In this document: positions 37,622 through 46,575 of the stretch, piece after piece | Numbering within the stretch: the stretch's first letter is position 1 | Layout of the letters: every line of letters begins with the position of its first letter | From: JAFDZO01 sp044226845 | GTDB lineage: Bacteria; Bacteroidota; Ignavibacteria; Tepidaquicellales; Tepidaquicellaceae | Direction: 5' to 3' | Assembly (NCBI GenBank): GCA_044226845.1 | Contig: JBGAGG010000019.1 | Location: 21,712-85,711, forward strand | DNA: 64,000 bases | Made by a program: the position numbers and the translations under genes | Notes under the pieces: generated by a model | What the model saw: the letters and a program-made list of their open reading frames with translations, nothing else | Database searches by the model: none | What the model was told of the DNA's origin: nothing

Positions 37622-37724
37622 ATATGTGGTGAATTATTTTTACCACAATAAACAAAATATATTTTTTTTACAACGCAGTATTAAGTGTGGCATGTTGTCG
37701 GTTTGGTGCGCTACAACTTTGTCC

Positions 37725-37832
37725 TTAACCACAGAGTACACAGAGAGAATCACAGAGGACACAAAGAAAAAACAAAAAAGACGAACATAGATAAATAAAA
37801 TTTTATAAATTTTCTGTGTTCTCCGTGGTTAA
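37725..37832. repeat. TTAACCACAGA inverted-repeat element, copy 2
   Basis: Begins TTAACCACAGAGTACACAGA (37725-37744) and ends TTTCTGTGTTCTCCGTGGTTAA-like at 37811-37832 (CTGTGTTCTCCGTGGTTAA). About 108 bases against 172 for copy 1 at 33493-33664; the ends match, the middle differs. It lies upstream of proS. Confidence 0.7.
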
Positions 37833-37904
37833 ATCTCACAATGTATTTCTGAATTGAATTACCAAATATATAAAGTTATTTTGTATGCTTATCAAAATAA
37901 TTCA

Positions 37905-39611
37905 ATGCGATTAACACAGTTTTTTTTACCGACTATAAAAGAAGAGCCTGCAGATGCAGTTGTTGCTTCACATAAATTAATGATTCGCTCCGGAATGATT
38001 CGCCAGCTTACTTCAGGTGTGTATTCTTATCTGCCGTTCGGACTAAGAGTTTTCAAAAAAGTTGAAAAAGTCATCCGCGAGGAAATGAATGCCATTGGCG
38101 GACAGGAGTTTTATCTTCCCGCCCTCTCGCCTAACGAGCTTTGGAGCCAAACCGGAAGACTTGAAGATTACGGAGATACAATTTTCAGAATAAAGAACCG
38201 CGAGCTTGTACTTGCGCCAACACATGAAGAAGTATTTTCAACTATAGCAAAGAGTAACTTAATTTCTTATAAAGATCTGCCTCAAATCTGGTATCAGATA
38301 CAGACTAAGTTCAGAAACGAAGCCCGTCCCCGTTCAGGTGTTTTACGCGGAAGGCAGTTTACAATGAAGGATGCGTATTCGTTTGATTCCACATGGGAGG
38401 CATTGGATGAATCATATAATAAACACGCGCAGGCATACAGAAATATTTTTACACGCTGCGGATTAAATTTTTATGTAGTAACTGCATTCAGCGGAGCAAT
38501 GGGCGGAAGCGATTCAGAAGAATTTATGGTTGAATCGGATGCAGGAGAGGATAATATTGTCGTTACACAAAATAATTCTTATTGCTCTAACATAGAAGTT
38601 GCAGTTTCATACATTGATAAAGTTGAAAGAAGGAATTCTAATTTAGAACCTGAAGAATTTCATACTCCCGATATAAAAACAATTGAACAGCTTGCAAAAT
38701 TTGTTGGCACTGAAAACGACTGGACGAGATTGGCAAAGTCACGTTTATTCGTTAACGGAGATTCTTATGTTCTTACTCTTGTATGCGGTGATGATGAAGT
38801 GAGCGAAACTAAACTTCAAAATATTTTCGGACAAAATATACGCCCCGGACATCCTGAAGAGCTTATGGCTATAAGCGGAGCTGATGCAGGTTCGATTGGT
38901 CCTTTAAATATTTCAAATCCTAAAATTTCAGTAATAGCAGATTTACGACTTGAAGATGCTGATGAGTTAATAAGCGGAGCAAATAAAAATGATTATCATT
39001 TTAAGAATATTGATTTAAAAAGAGATGTTCCTTCAATAAGATATTATGACATAAGAACTGTAAAAGGCGGAGAGCTTACAACAGATAAAAAAGATACAAT
39101 AAGGATAACAAAAGCAATTGAAGTCGGGCATATATTTAAACTCGGTACAAAATACTCTGAAGCGCTCGGCTCAACATTTTTAGATGAACAGGGAAATTCA
39201 CATCCAATTATTATGGGAAGCTACGGAATCGGAGTTGAAAGAATTGCAGCAGCGCACATTGAGCAGAACCATGATAAGTTCGGAATAATCTGGAACGGCG
39301 AAATTGCACCTTTTCAGGTTCAGCTTATCTGCGCAAATACAAATATAGATAGTGTAGTAAGTTTTTCAGAACAGGTTTATAATGAACTGAATGAAAAAGG
39401 CATTGAAGTATTATATGACGACAGAAAAGAAATTTCAGCGGGATTTAAATTTAAGGATGCTGATTTAATAGGAACACCTGTTCATGTTATTTTAGGTGAA
39501 AAGAATTTAAAGAACGGCAACGTTGAAATAAAAATCAGAAAAACAGGTGAGAGACATATTATCTCAAAAGATGATTTAATGAATAAACTTGAGGAACTCT
39601 TAAAAAATTAA
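37905..39611 (+). CDS. proS: Proline-tRNA ligase (bacterial type with insertion domain)
   Basis: Charges tRNA-Pro. Class II synthetase of about 568 residues. Motif 1 region SHKLMIRSGMIRQLTSGVYSYLPFGLRV, motif 2 FRNEARPRSGVLRGRQFTMKDAYSF, motif 3 GSYGIGVERIAAAHIEQ. An editing (INS) domain is present between motifs 2 and 3 (about 220-380), and the C-terminal anticodon-binding domain follows (VLYDDRKEISAGFKFKDADLIG). The family start MRLTQFFLPTIKEEP corresponds to the ATG at 37905; an upstream TTG at 37854 would add 17 unlikely residues. First gene of proS-maf-flippase with 13-base gaps. Confidence 0.96.
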   Translation: MRLTQFFLPTIKEEPADAVVASHKLMIRSGMIRQLTSGVYSYLPFGLRVFKKVEKVIREEMNAIGGQEFYLPALSPNELWSQTGRLEDYGDTIFRIKNRELVLAPTHEEVFSTIAKSNLISYKDLPQIWYQIQTKFRNEARPRSGVLRGRQFTMKDAYSFDSTWEALDESYNKHAQAYRNIFTRCGLNFYVVTAFSGAMGGSDSEEFMVESDAGEDNIVVTQNNSYCSNIEVAVSYIDKVERRNSNLEPEEFHTPDIKTIEQLAKFVGTENDWTRLAKSRLFVNGDSYVLTLVCGDDEVSETKLQNIFGQNIRPGHPEELMAISGADAGSIGPLNISNPKISVIADLRLEDADELISGANKNDYHFKNIDLKRDVPSIRYYDIRTVKGGELTTDKKDTIRITKAIEVGHIFKLGTKYSEALGSTFLDEQGNSHPIIMGSYGIGVERIAAAHIEQNHDKFGIIWNGEIAPFQVQLICANTNIDSVVSFSEQVYNELNEKGIEVLYDDRKEISAGFKFKDADLIGTPVHVILGEKNLKNGNVEIKIRKTGERHIISKDDLMNKLEELLKN

Positions 39612-39624
39612 TGTCTCTTAATTA

Positions 39625-40212
39625 ATGTCACTTAAGAAACTACTTTCTTCGGAATATATTCTTGCATCTAAATCTCCGAGACGTTCAGATTTATTAAAAC
39701 AAATCGGATTAAAGCATAAAGCTGTCGACAGCAAATCAGAAGAGCTTGAAGCATCCAAGTACAATCCTATAAAGCTTGTAAGGATAAACGCTTTAAAGAA
39801 ATCGAGAATTGTTGCTGCCAATTATAAAAATGAAATAATAATTGCGGCTGACACGATTGTACTTATCGGTAATACAATTCTTCATAAACCTGCTAATCTA
39901 AAAGAAGCAAAGCAGTATTTAAAAAAACTCAGCGGGAAAAAGCATACCGTTTATACCGGACTTAACGTAATTAACACAAAGAACGGCAAGGAAGAGTTTG
40001 CTTACGAAAAGACTGAAGTATACTTCAGAAAGCTTAATGATGAGGAAATAAATTATTATGTGAATAAATTTAAGCCGCTTGATAAAGCAGGAGCATACGG
40101 AATACAGGACGGATTCGGATGCTTGTTCATAGATAAAATCAAAGGCGACCACCACAATATCATAGGGCTTCCATTGGTAAAACTTTACACTACAATTAAA
40201 AAAGTAATTTAA
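39625..40212 (+). CDS. Maf-family nucleotide pyrophosphatase
   Basis: House-cleaning pyrophosphatase of 195 residues. Motifs ILASKSPRRSDLLKQIGL (phosphate loop), AADTIVLI (catalytic Asp), KPANLKEAKQYLKKLSGKKHTVYTGL, and FKPLDKAGAYGIQDG. The last motif is typical of the YhdE-type members that hydrolyse dTTP and UTP. It follows proS after 13 bases and precedes a flippase-like gene by 13 bases, so these are co-transcribed. Confidence 0.93.
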   Translation: MSLKKLLSSEYILASKSPRRSDLLKQIGLKHKAVDSKSEELEASKYNPIKLVRINALKKSRIVAANYKNEIIIAADTIVLIGNTILHKPANLKEAKQYLKKLSGKKHTVYTGLNVINTKNGKEEFAYEKTEVYFRKLNDEEINYYVNKFKPLDKAGAYGIQDGFGCLFIDKIKGDHHNIIGLPLVKLYTTIKKVI

Positions 40213-40225
40213 AAGGTTCTTTAAT

Positions 40226-41218
40226 TTGTTTTCAAAGTATAAAAAGAAAATTCTACTCTCTGCCGTTTTCGGTGCGCTTATATTTTTAGGAATAAGTCTT
40301 TACGCTGATTTTGATAAACTTCTCGGAGCATTAGGAAAATTCAATTGGTTATATTTTCCTTTAATTCTCGGCCTTTCTTTTCTTAACTATGTTGCAAGAT
40401 TTTACAAATGGGAATATTATCTTAAAATTCTTAAAATAAAGGTTGCTCCCCTTCTTAGCTTTAAAATTTTTCTTTCAGCATTTGTAATGAGTGTTACGCC
40501 CGGAAAAATGGGCGAAGTCTTAAAATCATATTTATTGAAAGAAGAGACCGGCACACCCGTTGCAAAGTCAGCACCTATCATTATTGCAGAGAGAATTACC
40601 GATTTTATTTCCATTATAATAATATGCATAATGGGAGCATACGTATTTGATTACGGACGTGCAATTATTATAGGAGTTGGAATATTTTTTATTGCAGTAA
40701 CATTAATTTTAAGCTTTCAAAAATTATCACTTGCAATAATAAACTCGCTTGAAAGAATAAAATTTATTTCCAAATATGTTCACAGAATACATATAGCCTA
40801 CGAAAGCATCTATCAGCTTGTTAAAATAAAACCTCTTTTAATTGCCGTTGCAATGAGTATTGTGGCTTGGGGATTTGAATGTCTTGGATTTTATTATGTC
40901 CTTCAAATTTTTTCTTCAACTTCTAATATTGAAACAAGTCTTCTTACTGCATCATTCATTTATTGTTTCTCAACATTAGTCGGAGCAATTGCAATGCTTC
41001 CCGGCGGACTTGGAGCTACTGAAGCTACACTTACAGGATTACTTATAATTTTAAAAATACCCAAAGATGTTTCAGCAGCATCTACAATTATTATACGTGT
41101 TGCTACATTGTGGTTTGCCGTTGTTGTCGGGATAATCGCAGTTTACTTTTATAATAAGCACTCCAAACACAGACTTGATGAGCTTGATGAATCAGTTATA
41201 GACAGCTCACAAACCTGA
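40226..41218 (+). CDS. Flippase-like membrane protein, lysylphosphatidylglycerol-synthase TM (UPF0104) family
   Basis: 330-residue polytopic membrane protein with about eight helices. Family marks: NYVARFYKWEYYLKIL after the second helix, AFVMSVTPGKMGEVLKSYLL, and LPGGLGATEATLTGLLIIL. This family (UPF0104/AglD2-like) resembles the flippase half of MprF and may move lipid-linked molecules. It starts at a TTG at 40226. Its place after proS and maf gives no functional clue. Confidence 0.88.
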   Translation: MFSKYKKKILLSAVFGALIFLGISLYADFDKLLGALGKFNWLYFPLILGLSFLNYVARFYKWEYYLKILKIKVAPLLSFKIFLSAFVMSVTPGKMGEVLKSYLLKEETGTPVAKSAPIIIAERITDFISIIIICIMGAYVFDYGRAIIIGVGIFFIAVTLILSFQKLSLAIINSLERIKFISKYVHRIHIAYESIYQLVKIKPLLIAVAMSIVAWGFECLGFYYVLQIFSSTSNIETSLLTASFIYCFSTLVGAIAMLPGGLGATEATLTGLLIILKIPKDVSAASTIIIRVATLWFAVVVGIIAVYFYNKHSKHRLDELDESVIDSSQT

Positions 41219-41313
41219 TTTTCTTTCCTGAATTATTCTATTTTCAAACCTCTTAATTAATTGATTTTATAAACGGATTCAATTAATTTCTTAATACAAT
41301 TAAATTAAACCTT

Positions 41314-41319
41314 AAGGAG
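41314..41319 (+). promoter_or_regulatory. Shine-Dalgarno deciding a GTG start
   Basis: AAGGAG at 41314-41319, five bases before the GTG at 41325. Its quality supports the GTG start of the giant T9SS protein. Confidence 0.7.
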
Positions 41320-41324
41320 ACCTC

Positions 41325-44300
41325 GTGAAGAAGTTATTTATACTTTTTTCACTTGTCATTATTGGCTTTGTATATTTTACAGGCCAAAAAACGGATGAAA
41401 GCCCAAGATGGTATTTCAATCCGCAAATGACATCAGTTCAAAAAAATGGCGCGCAGCTCCCTGCCGCTACAGATATCGGACAAATCGAAAACCCGGTAAA
41501 ACAATCACGCGTTGTTAACATGCCAAACGGTACAATGATGGCAGTTAATCCAAACGTTCGTGTATATCCATCACTAAATCAGCAATGCGAAATTTACATG
41601 ACGAGAGATCCAAACAATCCTCAGATCTTATATGTAGCATCGCAAAATATTACAGGCGGAGCATCTATAAATGCCGGTACTTACGTTTCAACAAACGGCG
41701 GTACAACCTGGTATGGTTCAGATTCTATGGCAGCCGGAAGCACTGCTGACCAGCGCGGAGACCCCGGTCCTACTATTGATAAGAACGGAAGATTTATTTA
41801 TACACACTTAACATCTACAACAAATTTCGGCGGATTAAAAGGTATGGGTGCCAATTATTCCACAAATAAAGGTTTGACCTGGTCAAATACTTTTGATGTA
41901 GTTATAGATGCTAACTGTGATAAAAATTTAGCTAATACTGATGATGTTCCAGGAAGTCCTTTTTACGGTAATTCATACATGGCATGGACAAGCTTCGGAA
42001 CAACACCGGGTAACGGAAGAATGTCAAGAACAACTGACGGCGGCGTTACATGGTCACCACAGTTAGTAATCAATGCGACTCCTACCGGACACAACGCTCA
42101 GGGGCATGACGTTGTAGTAGGCGTTAACGGTGAAGTTTATATTTTCTGGACAGCAGGCGTTTCATCTTCTCCATTTACAGAGGATTTTGTCGGAATGGCA
42201 AAATCAACAAACGGAGGCGCAAATTTTGTTGCAACTGAAAATGCATTTGATGTAAACGGTTCACGTTCATCTTCATTCAACGGATGGGGTATCAGAACAA
42301 ACGGTTTCCCAAGATGCGATATTGATAAAAGCTCAGGACCAAGAAGAGGTACTATTTATGTTGTTACATCACAAATCAACTTAGCACCTGCAGGAACCGA
42401 TGCAGACGTTATCTTAAGAAAATCTTCAGATGGCGGTGCAACATGGTCAGCAGGTATAAGAGTTAATCAGGATGCTCTTAACAATGCAAGAGTTCAGTAT
42501 TTCCCTTGCGTTAAGGTTGATGAAGCAGGCGGAATCAATGTTGTATATTATGATAACAGAGACTTCGCAGCCTCAGGTGATTCATGTACTGTATATCTTT
42601 CACGTTCACTGGACGGCGGTACAACCTGGACTGATACAAAAATTGCAGATCATAACTTTAAACCAAAGAATCTTCCCGGCGTAAATACAATGGGTGATTA
42701 CATTGGTATAACTGCAGGAAACGGAAAAGTTTATGCAGCATGGATGGATGATAAAACAGGAAGCGCATCAACATTATTCCAGACATGGGTAGGCTCTGTA
42801 ACAATTCAGCTGAATGCATTGAATCCATTCAACATTCAGACACCTACAGCAGGCGGTAGAATAGTTACATTCCCGGGTTCAACAACACCTGTTACAATTA
42901 CATGGGATACTTCTACAGTAACTGCAAACTATAAATTTATATTCGGAAATCCAACTCTTCCAACAAGAAGATTAACAATTCCTTCAGGAACAAATTCTAT
43001 TACAACAACATTAGGGGCTCTTGATGATATATTAGCTGCTAACGGATTTACAAATAACGGAACAGCATCTGACTCAGCAGTCGGACAATGGGACGTTTGG
43101 GCTTTCAAAGCTACAGGCGCGCCGGGTGTTGACTCATTAAAATCAACAAACGGACCAAGAGCGATTACATTCAGAAGAGGTGTTCCTGCTCTTACACCAT
43201 TTAGCCTTGTAACTCCGGCTAACGGAACAACGATTACAACATCGGTATTCAATTCAAGCAATGTAAATATAAACTGGACACGTTCCGGCTCTGGTACAAG
43301 ATATAAATGGTTGTTTGATGCACCTACATTTTCAGGGGCACCGATATTTTATATTCAATCCGGCAATACAGGGTTTGACTCTTCTATCAGTATAGCGAAT
43401 AATCAGCTTGATGCTATGCTGGCAGGTACAGGATTAGCTCCAGGCGATTCAGTTGTCGGTCAATGGAGAGTTTACGCATACAGAAGCGCAACTGACTCAT
43501 TAGCATCAACACAAACTTTTGCTTTAACTCTTAAGAGACAGGCTAAAGGCGATGTATTGGTTGCATACGATTCAACAGTAGCCGGATGCAGAACTAGCCG
43601 TGACTCTGTAACAACAAATCTTTCCCAGCTTGGTGTGACATTTGACCTGTTTAACAGAGGAACAAATTCATCAACAAACATGATTTCTTTAAGAGGATAT
43701 AAAAAAGTAATCTGGCTTGGTGAAGGTACAAGTACTATTTCTCCAATTCAAAGAGATTCTGTAAAATCATATTTGAATGCAGGCGGAACTTCAGTTTCAA
43801 CAAAGTCAAAATTCATAATATGGTCTGAAGACGTTGGTTACAATCTGGATAGATCCGGTTCAACAAATCTTGATACAACTCTGGCAAGACAATATCTTGG
43901 ATTTACGTTTATTGCAGATAGACCGGCCGTTGGTGCAGGTTTAGTTGGATTAAGAGGCATCAATGTATTACAAGGACAAAGAGACAGCTGCGCAGGAACA
44001 TGGCCTGATGTTATGAGACGTTCAGCAACTAACTCAAATAAAATATTAACAGGTTTCAGATTACAAAGCGATAACGACTCCTTAAATTCGATTGGAAGAC
44101 AAGCGACTAATTACAATACTGTCACCATAGGTTTAGACGTAGAGTCAATGAGAAATGCAGTTGGAGGACCAACTTCTTCACCTGTTGCAAGATATTTAAA
44201 AATGGCATTGGATTATGTTGATCAGTTATTGGTAAATACCGGCAATGAAGGTTCAATGATTCCATCAGTATTCTCATTATCACAAAATTATCCGAATCCG

Positions 44301-44528
44301 TTCAACCCGACAACAAAAATAAACTTTGCAGTACCGAAACAATCTTTTGTTTCTATCAAAGTATTTGATGTTACGGGTAGAGAAGTTGCAAACCTTGTAA
44401 ATGATATGAAAGCTCCGGGATACCACACCGTAGATTTCAATGCTTCATCATTTGCTTCAGGTGTTTACTTCTACAGAATTGAAGCGGCTGATTTCAAAGA
44501 TACAAAGAGAATGATGCTCATTAAGTAA
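41325..44528 (+). CDS. T9SS-sorted multi-domain BNR protein (1067 residues)
   Basis: Large exported protein starting at a GTG with a good Shine-Dalgarno. After the signal peptide it has a sialidase-like BNR propeller (about 50-490: STNGGTTWYGSDS, STNKGLTWSNTFD, TTDGGVTWSPQL, SSDGGATWSAGI, SLDGGTTWTDTK). Then comes an Ig/SusE-like double module (about 499-740) nearly copied in the protease at 27967-30915. A further alpha/beta region (about 745-975; GDVLVAYDSTVAGCRTS, RGYKKVIWLGEGTS) looks like a glutamine-amidotransferase-like fold without an evident nucleophile. The C-terminus is a T9SS sorting domain (SQNYPNPFNPTTKINF to DFKDTKRMMLIK). Probably a surface-binding protein. Its own terminator follows. 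Confidence 0.9.
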   Translation: MKKLFILFSLVIIGFVYFTGQKTDESPRWYFNPQMTSVQKNGAQLPAATDIGQIENPVKQSRVVNMPNGTMMAVNPNVRVYPSLNQQCEIYMTRDPNNPQILYVASQNITGGASINAGTYVSTNGGTTWYGSDSMAAGSTADQRGDPGPTIDKNGRFIYTHLTSTTNFGGLKGMGANYSTNKGLTWSNTFDVVIDANCDKNLANTDDVPGSPFYGNSYMAWTSFGTTPGNGRMSRTTDGGVTWSPQLVINATPTGHNAQGHDVVVGVNGEVYIFWTAGVSSSPFTEDFVGMAKSTNGGANFVATENAFDVNGSRSSSFNGWGIRTNGFPRCDIDKSSGPRRGTIYVVTSQINLAPAGTDADVILRKSSDGGATWSAGIRVNQDALNNARVQYFPCVKVDEAGGINVVYYDNRDFAASGDSCTVYLSRSLDGGTTWTDTKIADHNFKPKNLPGVNTMGDYIGITAGNGKVYAAWMDDKTGSASTLFQTWVGSVTIQLNALNPFNIQTPTAGGRIVTFPGSTTPVTITWDTSTVTANYKFIFGNPTLPTRRLTIPSGTNSITTTLGALDDILAANGFTNNGTASDSAVGQWDVWAFKATGAPGVDSLKSTNGPRAITFRRGVPALTPFSLVTPANGTTITTSVFNSSNVNINWTRSGSGTRYKWLFDAPTFSGAPIFYIQSGNTGFDSSISIANNQLDAMLAGTGLAPGDSVVGQWRVYAYRSATDSLASTQTFALTLKRQAKGDVLVAYDSTVAGCRTSRDSVTTNLSQLGVTFDLFNRGTNSSTNMISLRGYKKVIWLGEGTSTISPIQRDSVKSYLNAGGTSVSTKSKFIIWSEDVGYNLDRSGSTNLDTTLARQYLGFTFIADRPAVGAGLVGLRGINVLQGQRDSCAGTWPDVMRRSATNSNKILTGFRLQSDNDSLNSIGRQATNYNTVTIGLDVESMRNAVGGPTSSPVARYLKMALDYVDQLLVNTGNEGSMIPSVFSLSQNYPNPFNPTTKINFAVPKQSFVSIKVFDVTGREVANLVNDMKAPGYHTVDFNASSFASGVYFYRIEAADFKDTKRMMLIK

Positions 44529-44556
44529 TAACACAGTTGTAATTTTAAAATAAGTT

Positions 44557-44591
44557 AAGCCCGTTTTGATTTCATCAGAACGGGCTTTTTT
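44557..44591 (+). terminator. Strong terminator of the 1067-residue T9SS gene
   Basis: AAGCCCGTTTTGAT (44557-44570) pairs with ATCAGAACGGGCTT (44574-44587), one wobble, three-base loop, then TTTTTTG. A near-ideal intrinsic terminator 28 bases after the stop. Confidence 0.93.
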
Positions 44592-44784
44592 GTTAAAATA
44601 GTTTCACAGATAAACCTAAAAATATGCCAAAACTTACATAAATGAGGGGTTTTTTTGCGTTAAATTCTTTATATTACAAAGTTCTTCCATAGCAGGCAGA
44701 ACACTAAAGTTTATAGGAAAACTTCCCCTATCGGGCTAAAATCATTTGATTTTATTACCATCGAAATTCAATTGTTAAAAATTT

Positions 44785-45378
44785 ATGATGAACATTGAGC
44801 CGGTTACATTAAAAGGCGAAAGAGTTACCCTCATTCCTCTGAAAATTGAACATTTAGACGGTTTATTTGATGCAATCATTCATGAAGATGTTTGGGCATA
44901 CAGATTAGAAAAAATTACTACTAAAGTAGGGCTGCAAAAATTTATGCAGACTGCTCTTGACGGAGAAAAGGAAAAAGAAATTTATGCATTCACAATTATT
45001 GATAATGATACAGGCAAAATAATCGGCACAACCAGGTTTGCAGATATTTCACCTGAAAATCATTTTCTGGAAATCGGATGGACATCAATTTCACCTGAGG
45101 TGATGCGTTCCAAAGTTAACACTGAATGTAAGTATTTACTACTGAAACACTGCTTTGATACGCTTGGTACAGTTCGTGTTTGTTTTAAAACTCTATCAAT
45201 AAATAAACGCTCGCAAAATGCGATTTTGAGAATCGGCGCTAAACATGAAGGCACTCTGAGATGGATAGGTAAAACTGCCGGAGGTGAATATGTTGATGTA
45301 GTTTATTTCAGCATCATAAAGCCGGAATGGAATGATGTCAAACTTCACTTGGAAAATTTACTATCAAAAAAATATTAA
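44785..45378 (+). CDS. GNAT acetyltransferase, RimJ/RimL-like
   Basis: 197-residue GNAT-fold enzyme that moves an acetyl group from acetyl-CoA to an amine. The opening TLKGERVTLIPLKIEHLDGLFDAI and the later LEIGWTSISPEVMRSKVNTECKYLLLKHCFDTLGTVRVCFKT and NKRSQNAILRIGAKHEGTLRW are typical of the RimJ/RimL group, which includes protein N-acetyltransferases and small-molecule acetylators. An ATGATG start allows either Met. It precedes the FIST gene by 32 bases and may be in the same transcript. Confidence 0.88.
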   Translation: MMNIEPVTLKGERVTLIPLKIEHLDGLFDAIIHEDVWAYRLEKITTKVGLQKFMQTALDGEKEKEIYAFTIIDNDTGKIIGTTRFADISPENHFLEIGWTSISPEVMRSKVNTECKYLLLKHCFDTLGTVRVCFKTLSINKRSQNAILRIGAKHEGTLRWIGKTAGGEYVDVVYFSIIKPEWNDVKLHLENLLSKKY

Positions 45379-45410
45379 TATATTAACCCTAAAATTAAAA
45401 CAATACAATT

Positions 45411-46550
45411 ATGAAAACGGAACAATCAAAATGGACACCTGAAAGCGGATGGGAACATTTATCGGATTCGAAAATTAACGAAGGGGCACAGCTTGTATTA
45501 TTATTCGGTAAAGGTCAGCATTTAAAAGAATCCGCACTTATTGGCGATATTAAAAAACGATATCCATTGGCAAAATTAATCGGCTGTTCTACATCCGGTG
45601 AAATTGTAGGAACTAATGTGATAGATAACTCAATTGTAGCTACTGCTGTAAAATTTGATTCATCGCATTTAGCAGAGCATAGCATGAAAATAAATTCTTC
45701 AGATGAAAGTTTTGATATAGGAAGAAAACTTGTGGAAGGGTTTAACCAGGGCGGCTTAAAACACATTTTTGTTTTATCAGACGGATTGAATATAAACGGC
45801 TCTGAGTTAGTTGCAGGAATGCGGTCAGTGCTTACAAACGGAGTTCAGGTTACAGGAGGGCTGGCAGGTGACGGCGCTGATTTTAAAGAAACCGTTGTAG
45901 TGAACAGCACAGGTATTGCTGAATCGAAAGTAATAAATGCAATTGGTTTATACGGAGAGGACCTTTCAATAGGCTATGGTTCATTCGGCGGATGGGACAG
46001 CTTTGGAATAGACAGACTTGTGACAAAATCAAAAGCTAATGTTTTATACGAATTAGATAACTCCCCTGCTTTAGAATTATATAAGTCATTCCTCGGCGAC
46101 CAGGCACAAGCACTTCCTGCATCAGGATTGCTTTTCCCGCTAAGTATGAGAATGGAAACAGATTCGCAGCCTGTAGTAAGAACAATTCTTGCAGTAAATG
46201 AAGAAGAACAGAGTTTAACATTTGCAGGTGATATTCCGGAAGGATCTTATGTAAGATTAATGAAAGCAAATGTAGACAGATTAATTGACGGAGCAGTATC
46301 GGCAGCGCATACAAGTCTTGAACCTAGTAAAAAACACCCTCAACTTGCAATATTAATAAGTTGTGTCGGCAGAAAGCTGGTACTTAAACAGCTTGTAGAA
46401 GAAGAAGTTGAGGGAGTAAGAAATGTTGTCGGACATGACACGGCTATCACAGGATTTTATTCATATGGAGAAATATCACCGTTCTCTAAAGATGCAAAAT
46501 GCGAGCTTCATAATCAGACAATGACAATTACAACAATAAGCGAAAAATAA
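45411..46550 (+). CDS. FIST-domain sensory protein
   Basis: 379-residue soluble protein with FIST N and FIST C domains. FIST_N begins GAQLVLLFGKGQHLKES and has the family CSTSGEI element (IGCSTSGEIVGT) and LSDGLNINGSELVAGM, GGLAGDGADF. FIST_C includes YELDNSPALELYKSFLG, FPLSMR, and ILISCVGRKLVLKQLVEEEVEGVRN...TGFYSYGEISPF. FIST proteins are thought to bind small ligands, perhaps amino acids, and to feed signalling proteins. Here a PAS histidine kinase follows after 25 bases, so this is likely its sensory partner. No output domain is fused. The family call is firm; the ligand is unknown. Confidence 0.92.
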   Translation: MKTEQSKWTPESGWEHLSDSKINEGAQLVLLFGKGQHLKESALIGDIKKRYPLAKLIGCSTSGEIVGTNVIDNSIVATAVKFDSSHLAEHSMKINSSDESFDIGRKLVEGFNQGGLKHIFVLSDGLNINGSELVAGMRSVLTNGVQVTGGLAGDGADFKETVVVNSTGIAESKVINAIGLYGEDLSIGYGSFGGWDSFGIDRLVTKSKANVLYELDNSPALELYKSFLGDQAQALPASGLLFPLSMRMETDSQPVVRTILAVNEEEQSLTFAGDIPEGSYVRLMKANVDRLIDGAVSAAHTSLEPSKKHPQLAILISCVGRKLVLKQLVEEEVEGVRNVVGHDTAITGFYSYGEISPFSKDAKCELHNQTMTITTISEK

Positions 46551-46575
46551 ACCGGACAACTGAATTAATTTATTA

